NCBI RefSeq assembly: GCF_003932715.1
Contig: NZ_CP020700.1
Coordinates: 7,462,501 to 7,526,500, forward strand
DNA: 64,000 nucleotides
Source: Streptomyces tsukubensis
GTDB lineage: Bacteria > Actinomycetota > Actinomycetes > Streptomycetales > Streptomycetaceae
Direction of reading: 5' to 3'
The stretch's first letter is position 1. The number at the start of each line of letters is the position of its first letter. A program made the translations under genes and the position numbers. Under the pieces are notes generated by a model. The model was not told the origin of the DNA and searched no databases. It saw only the letters and a list, made by a program, of their open reading frames with translations. Below are positions 8,832 through 16,256 of the stretch, piece after piece.

Positions 8832-9041
8832 CGTATGACTCCTCGTGCGGCTGTTCCGTCGCCGATGGCTCCGGGAACCGTGGGTGAAAGGGTCCCCGGC
8901 CAGGGCATGGGCCACAGGGCCGAGCGGCGCCCCGTCGGGGCGTCGCAGGGCGGCGTGAGCGGGCAGCTGCTCGGCCCGGGCGGGTGAGGTTCACGGGACG
9001 GCGTCGGGGCTCGTGTCCGCCGCAGCCGGGCCCCTGGCGGG

Positions 9042-9695
9042 TCAGTCCTTGTCGAGACCGAGCAACTGGAGTTCCCACGCCAGGCTGGTGCCGAAGACCC
9101 CGCCGTGCTCCAGCAGGATCTCGGTCATGCCCGGTGCGGTCTCCTCACGGGCCCAGTCCCGCTGCCATTCCCCGATGACGGTTCCGGAGCAGGTCGGGAT
9201 CACACCGGCCTGGATCATGCGCTGGATTCCGCGCTCATGGGCCTCGACACTGGTGGCGCCCGAGGCGTCCGTGACCGCGAACACCCGGTATCCGTCGGCT
9301 ATGGCGTGAATGGCGGGCCAGGCCAGGCAGATGTCCGTCCAGAGCCCCGCCATGACGATGTCCCGGCGGCCCGTCGCGGCGACGGCGTCCACCACCCGCT
9401 GGTCCTCCCAGGAGTTGATCGTCGTACGGTCGATCGGCGTCTGATCGGGGAACACGTCCTGGATCTGGCGGATGATCCGACCACCGCGGTTCTCCACGAC
9501 GGTGGTCAGGACGGTAGGCACGTCGAACAGCTTGGCCCCCTTGGCCAGCGCGGTCACATGGTTGACCACCAGGCCGGCGTCCATGCTGCGCATGCCCGCG
9601 AACTGGGCGCCCTGATGGTCGATCAACAGAAGAACGGAGTTCTCCGGGGTGAGGAGAGCGTCGAGGCCGGTGTAGGTAATGTCTTGGGCTGCCAT
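9042..9695 (-). CDS. cysteine hydrolase, isochorismatase-like / YcaC family
   Basis: A 217-residue isochorismatase-fold hydrolase. The nucleophile-activating Asp is in LLIDHQGAQFAG (about residue 25), the YcaC-type Arg at residue 90 (DRTTINSWED) and the nucleophilic Cys at residue 123 (LWTDICLAWPA). The later TDASGATSVEAHERGIQRM segment is also typical of YcaC. These enzymes hydrolyse amides or related bonds; the substrate here cannot be told. ATG 9695 has GGGAG six bases upstream. The gene lies between the F420-like reductase and the MmyB-type regulator gene, all on the minus strand. Confidence 0.85.
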   Translation of the reverse strand: MAAQDITYTGLDALLTPENSVLLLIDHQGAQFAGMRSMDAGLVVNHVTALAKGAKLFDVPTVLTTVVENRGGRIIRQIQDVFPDQTPIDRTTINSWEDQRVVDAVAATGRRDIVMAGLWTDICLAWPAIHAIADGYRVFAVTDASGATSVEAHERGIQRMIQAGVIPTCSGTVIGEWQRDWAREETAPGMTEILLEHGGVFGTSLAWELQLLGLDKD

Positions 9696-9776
9696 GAATT
9701 CTCCCACTGATGGTGTTGTCCGCGGCCGTTCGGCGCCGCGCTGACGACCCTTCCACCGGGCCGTCCTCGCTCGCGT

Positions 9777-9818
9777 CGGTGACAACTACCTAGAACTCGG
9801 TGACAACTAACCAGAACT
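9777..9818 (-). promoter_or_regulatory. 21-bp tandem direct repeat upstream of cysteine hydrolase
   Basis: Two head-to-tail 21-bp units (9777-9797 and 9798-9818) differ at only two or three positions. Both start CGGTGACAACTA and end AGAACT. They lie 80-120 bp upstream of the hydrolase start and overlap the stop codon of the regulator gene. A 21-bp phase places both copies on one face of the helix, as expected for a cooperative operator. The likely ligand is the adjacent MmyB-type regulator, which is inference. Confidence 0.5.
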
Positions 9819-10656
9819 ACGCAGTCGTTCGGGTGCTCGGCCGGGTGGCCATGGCCCTGAGCCGGTCGAAGGCGGCGGCCGTTGGGCTGGACGGTTCGGC
9901 TTGGTAGACCACCAGTTGCTGGTGCGGGGCCCCGTTGACGGTGAACGCGGCGAACGAGATGTGCAGGTGTCCGACCCGAGGGTGCTTGAGGTGCTTGCCC
10001 TCCTGGGACTTGCTCTTGACGTCGTGCAGTCGCCAGATTGCGGCGAATTCCTCGCTCCGGTCGGAGAGTTCCGTCACGACCTCGGCGATACGGGCCGATG
10101 CGGGGTGGTACCCGTATGCGGACCTGAGTTCGGCGACACAGGAGTGCGCGGCGCGCTCCCACTCCTGGTAGAACTCGCGCCCGGCGGGGTCGGCGAACAC
10201 CATGCGGGCCAGATTGTCGAAGGCGTCGAACCCGCTGTGGAGCGCCGTGGCGAGGGAGTTGCCGGCCATGATGTCGAGGGCCGGGCCGATGACGAAGGCC
10301 GGGGTGTGAGCCCATCCGTCCATCAGCTGCAGCAGTTCCCGGCTGACGTCCGTCTCGCCCCGGTCGCGCGGGCGCTGCGAGGCGGTGCGGCAGAGGCGGT
10401 TGAGATGGTCGGCGGCTTCCGCGTCCAGTTTCAGGGCTTGGGCGACGGCGCCCAGGACTTGCGGGGAGGGGCTGTTCTCGCGCCCCTGTTCCAGCCGGAT
10501 GTAGTAGTCGGAGCTGACGCCGGCGAGCATGGCTACTTCTTCTCTGCGCAGCCCCGGGACCCGGCGTCGTCCGTGTTCGGGCAGACCGACGTCGTGCGGC
10601 TTCAGGGCTTCTCGGCGGGCTCGGAGAAAATCACCCAGAGGGCTCCCATGGCTCAT
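9817..10656 (-). CDS. XRE family regulator with MmyB-like ligand-binding domain
   Basis: A 279-residue regulator. The N-terminal XRE helix-turn-helix spans about residues 8-75 (RRVPGLRREEVAMLAGVSSD, YYIRLEQGRE). The C-terminal MmyB-like domain (pfam17765, about 105-270) has the hallmark TPAFVIGPALDIMAGN and FADPAGREFYQEWE. These actinobacterial regulators usually control adjacent SDR or reductase genes. It is transcribed divergently from a paralogue at 10768, 111 bp away, and reads toward the cysteine hydrolase and reductase genes. Confidence 0.9.
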   Translation of the reverse strand: MSHGSPLGDFLRARREALKPHDVGLPEHGRRRVPGLRREEVAMLAGVSSDYYIRLEQGRENSPSPQVLGAVAQALKLDAEAADHLNRLCRTASQRPRDRGETDVSRELLQLMDGWAHTPAFVIGPALDIMAGNSLATALHSGFDAFDNLARMVFADPAGREFYQEWERAAHSCVAELRSAYGYHPASARIAEVVTELSDRSEEFAAIWRLHDVKSKSQEGKHLKHPRVGHLHISFAAFTVNGAPHQQLVVYQAEPSSPTAAAFDRLRAMATRPSTRTTA

Positions 10657-10767
10657 TCAGCCAGACTAGACGCGGCGGAGCCCGCGAGAACCGGCAATCG
10701 CACACTGGGTGTAACCCACCCACCGTCGGCGGAGCAGCGCGCGGTGTTCTCCGCCTACCTTGGCTGT
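10657..10767. promoter_or_regulatory. divergent promoter region between two MmyB-type regulators
   Basis: A 111-bp gap serves both regulator genes. It holds the small inverted repeat TGGGT-GTA-ACCCA (10706-10718), and TACCTT (10756-10761) six bases before the ATG of the plus-strand gene, which has no Shine-Dalgarno sequence. This suggests a leaderless message. Autoregulation is inferred from the layout. Confidence 0.4.
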
Positions 10768-11643
10768 ATGGACAGCGATACGCGCCCCGGCCCGGAGGGA
10801 GGGCTGGGCCGGTTCCTCCGCTCCCGCAGAGAGCGCCTCGGCCCTGCCTCGGCGGGGCTGCCGGGCGCGGGCCGCCGAAAGGTGCCCGGCCTGCGGCGCG
10901 ACGAGGTCGCGGCACTCTCGGACATCAGTCCCGGCTACTACGGCCGGCTGGAGCAGGGTCGTGAACTCCGCCCCTCACCCCGAGTGCTGGAGGCCCTTGC
11001 GTGCGCGCTGCAGCTCGGAGACGAGGACAGGGCGGAGCTCTTCCGGCTGGCCCGGCCGGACAGCCGCCGTACGAAGCCCCCCTCGCGGGTCGAGCGGGTC
11101 CGCCCGCACCTGCGGCGCCTGATCGAAGAATGGACCCGGACCCCGGCCTTCGTCATCGGCCACGCCCAGGACCTGCTGGCCGCCAACGCCCTCGCCGACG
11201 CCCTCTACCGTAGCTTCGCCCTCAACGACAACGTCCTGCGCATGCTCTTCCTGGACCCCGCCGCGAAGTCCTTCTACCGAAACCCCGAGCAGGCCCGGCA
11301 TCGTGCGGTGGCCGACCTTCAGCAGACCGCGGCCCGCACCCCGCAGGATGCCCGCACCCGGGAACTCGTCGGGGAACTGTCGGTGCGCAGCGGCGAGTTC
11401 CGCGCCCTGTGGGCCCGCGAGTACGCCCGCGTCCCGCCGTACGACGTCGAGCAGATCCACCACCCCGTCGTGGGAGACCTGGAGCTGCGGCACGAGGCCT
11501 TCGGCATCCGCAGCGTGCCGGGACAGCAGCTCATCGTCCTGCAGGCCGAGCCGGGTTCTGCTTCCGCCACCGGTCTGGCCCTGCTGAGCTCCCTCGGCGC
11601 ACCCGGACCAACTCCCCGGGAGAATCCCGCGCACGGCTCCTGA
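10768..11643 (+). CDS. XRE family regulator with MmyB-like ligand-binding domain
   Basis: A 291-residue regulator with the same architecture as its divergent neighbour: XRE HTH (about 10-80; RRKVPGLRRDEVAALSDISP, GYYGRLEQGRE) and a MmyB-like domain (about 115-285) with TPAFVIGHAQDLLAANALAD and FLDPAAKSFYRNPEQ. ATG 10768 starts directly before the HTH; in-frame codons further upstream lie antisense to the other regulator and are ignored. The two short-chain dehydrogenase genes that follow on the same strand are the likely targets. Confidence 0.9.
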   Translation: MDSDTRPGPEGGLGRFLRSRRERLGPASAGLPGAGRRKVPGLRRDEVAALSDISPGYYGRLEQGRELRPSPRVLEALACALQLGDEDRAELFRLARPDSRRTKPPSRVERVRPHLRRLIEEWTRTPAFVIGHAQDLLAANALADALYRSFALNDNVLRMLFLDPAAKSFYRNPEQARHRAVADLQQTAARTPQDARTRELVGELSVRSGEFRALWAREYARVPPYDVEQIHHPVVGDLELRHEAFGIRSVPGQQLIVLQAEPGSASATGLALLSSLGAPGPTPRENPAHGS

Positions 11644-11813
11644 ACCATGAGACCGCCGCCGACCCGCCCGGGCGTAGCGCGTCGCCTGCCTGGGTGCACG
11701 ACACCCAGGAAAAGCACAGCCTTCATAGCCCTGCAGCCGAGGAGCAGACTCGAATACGTCAACAGGAAATCCCCGAAAACGGGGAAACAGCCAACGACGG
11801 AAGAAGTTTTCCC

Positions 11814-12653
11814 ATGACTACGTGGTTTGTCACCGGCGCTTCCCGGGGAATCGGTGCCGAAATCGCCCGCGCCGCTCTGGCGGGCAGTAACAATGTCGTG
11901 GTCGCCGTACGGAATCCGGAGCGGTTGCCGGACGATCTGAAGAACTCGGACAAGGTCTTCGCGGTCGCCCTCGACGTCACGGACCAAGAGAGCATCCCGC
12001 AGGCGGTCGAGGCGGCCGTGGACCGGTTCGGCGGCATCGACGTGCTGGTCAACAATGCCGGGCGGGGGCTGCTCGGCGCGCTGGAGGAGATCACCGACGC
12101 GGAGGCCCGGTCGCTGTTCGACCTCAATGTGTTCGGCCTGATCAACGTCACCCGTGCCGTGCTGCCGGTCATGCGCAAGCAGAGCTCGGGCCGGCTGGTG
12201 CACATCGGTTCGCGCTCCGGTTTCGAGGGCGAACCCGGCGTCAGCCTGTACTCCGCATCGAAGTTCGCGGTCGCCGGGATCAGCGAGGCGCTCTCCGTCG
12301 AGCTGGCCCCGTTCGGAATCCAGTCGATGGTCGTCGAGCCGGGCGTCTTCCGCACCGACTTCCTCGACTCCAGCTCCCTCTCGGTCGCTCAGAACCGTAT
12401 CTCCGCCTACGACGGCACTCCCGCGCATGTGACGCTGGACTGGATCGACAGGGCGAACCACGCCCAGCTCGGTGACCCCGTCAAGGGAGCCGCGCTCATC
12501 GTCGAGGTCGCCTCCGCCGAGACGCTCCCCACCCACCTCTACCTCGGGCGCGACACCCTGGAGCGGCTGGACGTCAAGTACCGGCAGGTGCAGGCGGACC
12601 TCGCCCCCTGGCGGGAGAAGTCCGCCGCCACCGGGCACGACGACGCCGTCTGA
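11814..12653 (+). CDS. short-chain dehydrogenase/reductase (classical SDR)
   Basis: A 279-residue oxidoreductase with all classical SDR motifs: TGASRGIG cofactor loop (about 7-14), LVNNAGRG, the catalytic Ser region (HIGSRSG), YSASK with catalytic Tyr and Lys, and the PG motif (VEPGVFRTDF). It should use NAD(P)(H) to interconvert an alcohol and a ketone or aldehyde; the substrate is unknown. ATG 11814 follows GGAAGAAG. It lies 170 bp after the MmyB-type regulator and 88 bp before a second SDR gene, probably one unit. Confidence 0.9.
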   Translation: MTTWFVTGASRGIGAEIARAALAGSNNVVVAVRNPERLPDDLKNSDKVFAVALDVTDQESIPQAVEAAVDRFGGIDVLVNNAGRGLLGALEEITDAEARSLFDLNVFGLINVTRAVLPVMRKQSSGRLVHIGSRSGFEGEPGVSLYSASKFAVAGISEALSVELAPFGIQSMVVEPGVFRTDFLDSSSLSVAQNRISAYDGTPAHVTLDWIDRANHAQLGDPVKGAALIVEVASAETLPTHLYLGRDTLERLDVKYRQVQADLAPWREKSAATGHDDAV

Positions 12654-12741
12654 TCCGGCCCGACGCCGGTCACCGGTCGCCAGTCACCCGGCAGATCATC
12701 CGCTTTCCCCCGCACTTCCATCACACAGATAGAGGTCCGTC

Positions 12742-13524
12742 ATGTCTTCTTCCGCCCTGCTCACCGGCACCCCGCTGAGCGGACGTGTCGCCGTCGTCTC
12801 CGGCTCGTCCAGTGGTATGGGTGCCGTCACCGCCGAACGGCTCGCCGAACTCGGTGCCACCGTGGTCGTACTGGCCCGGCGCAAGGAGCGCCTGGACAGT
12901 CTGGTCAAGGGCATCGAGGCGGCCGGCGGCACCGCATTCGCGCTGGCCGTCGACGTCACCGACCGGGCCGCCGTCCAGGCTGCCGCCGACCAGGTCGCCG
13001 CCCGCTTCGGCAAGGCCGACCTGGTGTTCAACAACGCCGGAGTCCAGCTCGTCTCCGGCATCGAGGAACTCAAGGTCGACGAATGGCAGCGCCAGATCGA
13101 CCTCAACATCGGCGGCCTGATGAACGTCATCGCCGCGTTCGTCCCGCACCTGACGGAGTCCGCCGCCCGGGGCAAGCCCGCCGACCTGATCAACACCTCG
13201 TCCATCGCGGCCACTCGCATCCTGGAGAAGTTCTCCGTCTACTCCGGCACCAAGGCGTACATCAGCCACCTCACCCGGCTGCTCCGGGTCGAGCTCGGCC
13301 GCAAGATGGTCCGCGTCGCCACCATCGAGCCCGGCATGGTGGACACCGAACTTCCCGACCACGTCACCGACCCCGACGCCTCGAAGCTGATGGCCGACCT
13401 GATCCACGACATCGACGTCCTCCAGTCCGCCGACATCGCCGAGACGGTCGCCTTCATGGCCGCCGTACCGCGCCATGTCAACCTCACCGAGATCACCATC
13501 CTGCCCACCGCCCAGGCCATCTGA
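12742..13524 (+). CDS. short-chain dehydrogenase/reductase (classical SDR)
   Basis: A 260-residue SDR: SGSSSGMG cofactor loop (about 18-25), VFNNAGVQ, INTSSIA with the catalytic Ser, YSGTKAYISHL with Tyr and Lys, and EPGMVDTEL. It resembles the YdfG / clavulanate-dehydrogenase-like group. ATG 12742 has AGAGG seven bases upstream. It is related to the preceding SDR but is not a recent duplicate. The gene ends in front of a strong hairpin that separates it from the convergent amidohydrolase gene. Confidence 0.9.
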   Translation: MSSSALLTGTPLSGRVAVVSGSSSGMGAVTAERLAELGATVVVLARRKERLDSLVKGIEAAGGTAFALAVDVTDRAAVQAAADQVAARFGKADLVFNNAGVQLVSGIEELKVDEWQRQIDLNIGGLMNVIAAFVPHLTESAARGKPADLINTSSIAATRILEKFSVYSGTKAYISHLTRLLRVELGRKMVRVATIEPGMVDTELPDHVTDPDASKLMADLIHDIDVLQSADIAETVAFMAAVPRHVNLTEITILPTAQAI

Positions 13525-13535
13525 CGTCGCCGTCC

Positions 13536-13582
13536 GGCGTGGTGGGAGAGAGCAGCCCGGCGCTGGTCTCTCCCACCACGCC
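13536..13582 (+). terminator. long hairpin terminator after SDR pair
   Basis: Perfect 16-bp stem (GGCGTGGTGGGAGAGA with its complement) and a 15-nt loop, 12 bp after the SDR stop. Confidence 0.8.
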
Positions 13583-13605
13583 TTCATCCGTTGGTGCACG
13601 TGGGT

Positions 13606-13634
13606 GCCCCCGGCCATCAGAGACGGCCGGGGGC
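13606..13634 (-). terminator. hairpin terminator of the amidohydrolase operon
   Basis: Perfect 10-bp stem GCCCCCGGCC / GGCCGGGGGC with a 9-nt loop, just beyond the stop of the minus-strand amidohydrolase gene (13651). Each of the two convergent units thus has its own hairpin. Confidence 0.65.
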
Positions 13635-13650
13635 TGAGAAAGGGCGCTGC

Positions 13651-15045
13651 TCAGGCGGCCGGTGTGTTCAGCACATGGTCCCGTGAGGCGTGCACCTCGC
13701 TGCGGAGGGCGGCGAGGTCGACATCGAGGACCTGTCCGTCCCACTTGCGGGGTTCGCCGTTGATGAGGACGGCGCTGATGTTGCGGGCGTCGGAGCCCAG
13801 CACGATCGTGCCGATGGGGTCGTTGAGGGGCATGTTGTTGAGGTCCTCGGCCCGGACGACCAGGAGATCGGCCCTCTTGCCGGGGGTGAGGGAGCCGGTG
13901 ACGGCGGCCAGACCGTTGGTACGGGCGCCCTGGAGGGTGGCGAAGTCGAGGACGTCACGGGTGGTGATGCGGGAGGGCTGTCGGCCGGTGCCGTAGGCGG
14001 TGTTGACCGCGCGCATCCGCTGGACGGTGTGCAGGGCCCGCATCTGCGTGAACATATCACTGGCCAGGGCTACTTCGACGTCGATACTCAGTCCGGGGCG
14101 GATACCGGCGGCGAGCGCCTCGTCGACGGCGGGGATCGCCGTCTCCAGGCCGATCTGCGCGTCGGAGGTCGGCGCGAGGGCGACGGTGGTGCCGGTCTCT
14201 CCCATCGCCCGCCAGGCCTCGGGGGTCAGGCCGGTGGAGTGGATGAGGGTGATTTCGGGGCCGAGGAGGCCGTCCTCGGCCCAGCGCAGGACCGCCTCGG
14301 AGCCCGAGGTGCCGAAGACGGCGTCCACGCTCACCCCGATGCCCAGCTCGGCGGCGGTGCGGGCGAGGGCGGGACCGTAGGCGAGAGCCGGTCCGGCGAT
14401 CTCGTCCGTGGCCAGGGCCGCCAGGCGCAGGGTGAGCAACTGGTCGCCGCTGCTGAAGTACCGGTCCTGCAGACGGGTCAGATCGCCGGGCCACTGATGG
14501 TCCCAGTCGCCGAAGAGCGGTCCCATGGAGGCGTGCACCCCCCGGATGCCGGTGGAGCGGAGGGCCTCGATCGCGGCGTCGGAGTGCTCGCGACTGCGGG
14601 AGTTGTGCGAGAAGTCGAGCATGGTGGTGATGCCGCTGTCGATCGCGGTGAGGGCGGCGAGCCTGGTGCCGGTGTACATGTCCTCGGGCCGGTAGACGGT
14701 GGCGTATCCGGCCAGGGTGGCCATGACGTACCCGCCGAGATCGTCGACGTCCGGCATGATCCGGCGCAGCTGGGCCTCCCAGGCATGCCGGTGGGTGTCG
14801 ACGAAGCCGGGGGTGAGGATCGTGTCGGTGGCGTCCACGACCACGGCGTCCCCGGCGTCGAGACTGCGGCCGACGGCGGTGATCGTCTCGCCCTCGACCA
14901 GGAGGTCGCCGCGGTCTATGACGCCGAGATCGGGGTCCATGGTGACGATCGTCGCGCCGGTGAACAGGATGCGCCGCCGGTCGGCGGGCCGCCGCCGGAG
15001 CTCTTCGAGTACGGCGGCGCCGGCGGTGTTGTTGAGGGTGCTCAT
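13651..15045 (-). CDS. amidohydrolase family protein (TRZ/ATZ, cytosine-deaminase-like)
   Basis: A 464-residue metal-dependent hydrolase. The N-terminal beta-sandwich starts at ILFTGATIVTMDPD (about 26-39). The metal motif HxH appears as PGFVDTHRHAWE (about 80-91). Further metal-ligand candidates are in GVHASMG, TLIHSTGLTPE and LSIDVEVALASDMF. The C-terminal part closes the sandwich (GKRADLLVVRAEDL). The family removes amino groups or halides from, or opens, N-heterocycles; the substrate is not clear. AGGAAG lies 9-10 bases before ATG 15045. It is downstream of the Atu4866-domain gene with an 82-bp gap, likely one operon. Confidence 0.87.
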   Translation of the reverse strand: MSTLNNTAGAAVLEELRRRPADRRRILFTGATIVTMDPDLGVIDRGDLLVEGETITAVGRSLDAGDAVVVDATDTILTPGFVDTHRHAWEAQLRRIMPDVDDLGGYVMATLAGYATVYRPEDMYTGTRLAALTAIDSGITTMLDFSHNSRSREHSDAAIEALRSTGIRGVHASMGPLFGDWDHQWPGDLTRLQDRYFSSGDQLLTLRLAALATDEIAGPALAYGPALARTAAELGIGVSVDAVFGTSGSEAVLRWAEDGLLGPEITLIHSTGLTPEAWRAMGETGTTVALAPTSDAQIGLETAIPAVDEALAAGIRPGLSIDVEVALASDMFTQMRALHTVQRMRAVNTAYGTGRQPSRITTRDVLDFATLQGARTNGLAAVTGSLTPGKRADLLVVRAEDLNNMPLNDPIGTIVLGSDARNISAVLINGEPRKWDGQVLDVDLAALRSEVHASRDHVLNTPAA

Positions 15046-15127
15046 CAGAGGTCTTCCTTCAGAAAGGAGGGGAGGGGATGGAAGGGGGAAAGGGGGAGGG
15101 GAGCAGGGAGAAGGCGGGGAAGCAGGG

Positions 15128-15892
15128 TCAGCCGAGCTTCATGACGTAACCCGCGTGGTGGAGTTCGTCGCCCCGGAACTCGCCGTAGGCCCAGAAGCCG
15201 AGGTCGTCCAGGTAGTCGATGCGGTCGCCGTCGATCCAGTAGCGCCCCTGGTAGGCGTGCGGGAGCCCGCCGCGGGTCTCGTCGTAGCGGCCGTCGGCGG
15301 TCAGCTCCTGGTGCAGGAAGTCGTTCCGGTCGATCCAGACACCCATGCGCGGGCTGCCGGTCAGGTCCTCGGCGGCCGGAATCCGAGCCTCGGGAGCGGT
15401 GACCCGGCTCGGGACATTCGCACCGGCCCACAGGACCGGCCGCCCGGCGGCGACGAGCGCGCGAACCTGCTCCGGCGAGGTCGTCACCACGGCCACGGCG
15501 CTCTCCACGTCGGCGGCGAGCGCGTCGGGCACCACCGCGAAGTCGGTGGTGTTGCCCGGGGTCAGCGTCGCGACGTACTCCGAACGGTGGGCACGGCCAC
15601 CGGCCAGGGCGATGGTGTCCACGACGGCGGGGGTGACGGTCAGGCCGGTGCAGTCGACCACGATGGCGTTGTCGTCGGCCGCGGCGGTGATGATGCCCGG
15701 GCCGACACCCACGAGCAGGGAGCCGACGAACAGGAGATCGGCACTGGTCAGCGTCCCGATCAGCGGATCCATGCTCAGGATGCGGGCGTTGGTGAACAGT
15801 ACGGGCCGTTCCCCGTCGTTTGCGAGGATTTCGGCGAGGGCCTCGGCGTTCCAGTCTGCCGGGGCGGCAGCGGTGGTGTCGGTGATGGTCAT
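15128..15892 (-). CDS. amidohydrolase-like N-terminus fused to an Atu4866 domain
   Basis: A 254-residue protein in two parts. Residues about 25-110 look like the composite N-terminal sheet of an amidohydrolase (VLFTNARILSMDPLIGTLTS, VVDCTGLTVTPAVVDT), but the metal-binding HxH is absent: the place where PGFVDTHRH should be reads PAVVDTIALAG. Residues about 172-252 form an Atu4866 domain (pfam11512): GVWIDRNDFLHQEL, GRYDETRG, AYQGRYWIDGDRIDYLDD, HHAGYVMKLG. So it is probably not an active amidohydrolase by itself and may work with the downstream enzyme. ATG 15892 is preferred to 15898, since GAGGAG is then seven bases away. Confidence 0.75.
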   Translation of the reverse strand: MTITDTTAAAPADWNAEALAEILANDGERPVLFTNARILSMDPLIGTLTSADLLFVGSLLVGVGPGIITAAADDNAIVVDCTGLTVTPAVVDTIALAGGRAHRSEYVATLTPGNTTDFAVVPDALAADVESAVAVVTTSPEQVRALVAAGRPVLWAGANVPSRVTAPEARIPAAEDLTGSPRMGVWIDRNDFLHQELTADGRYDETRGGLPHAYQGRYWIDGDRIDYLDDLGFWAYGEFRGDELHHAGYVMKLG

Positions 15893-16256
15893 GTGCATGC
15901 TCCTCGGTGGGGTTGCCTCATCGTTGGCCCCGCTGCGCGGGACAAGCGCCGAGGCGGGTTTCGAGGCGGTTCCCGGGCAGCTACGGCGGCTGCCCGACCA
16001 CCAGATTCGTCGCGCGGCCGAGGGGGAACCAGGCCGCCGTTATCCCGGGTGTCCCGCACCCACGATCCGCCCCGGCGCGGGGTGTCCTCCGGGCGCAGGA
16101 ACCTCCCGCGCGCAGCGCGTTTCCCCGCAGGCATCCGTGCGCATAATCGAACTCATGCACGCTGTACGCCTCATGCACTGATCGGCGGTCCCGCGGTTCG
16201 TCCCCCCGGGCCACTGACGAGCGCCATTCACCATCCCTGCGAACGAAGGCACTCCC
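15893..16256. other. divergent intergenic region (amidohydrolase operon / secreted hydrolase)
   Basis: About 360 bp with no supported gene. The best promoter-like element on the plus strand is CATAAT at 16142-16147, roughly 110 bp before the hydrolase start, without a clear -35. Confidence 0.35.

Noticed and set aside
9042..9695. RutB-like ureidoacrylate hydrolase partner of the rutA-like gene
   Set aside because: It belongs to the same superfamily, but its motif set (D-R-C, NSWED) is YcaC-like, and it lies 11 kb away under a different regulator.
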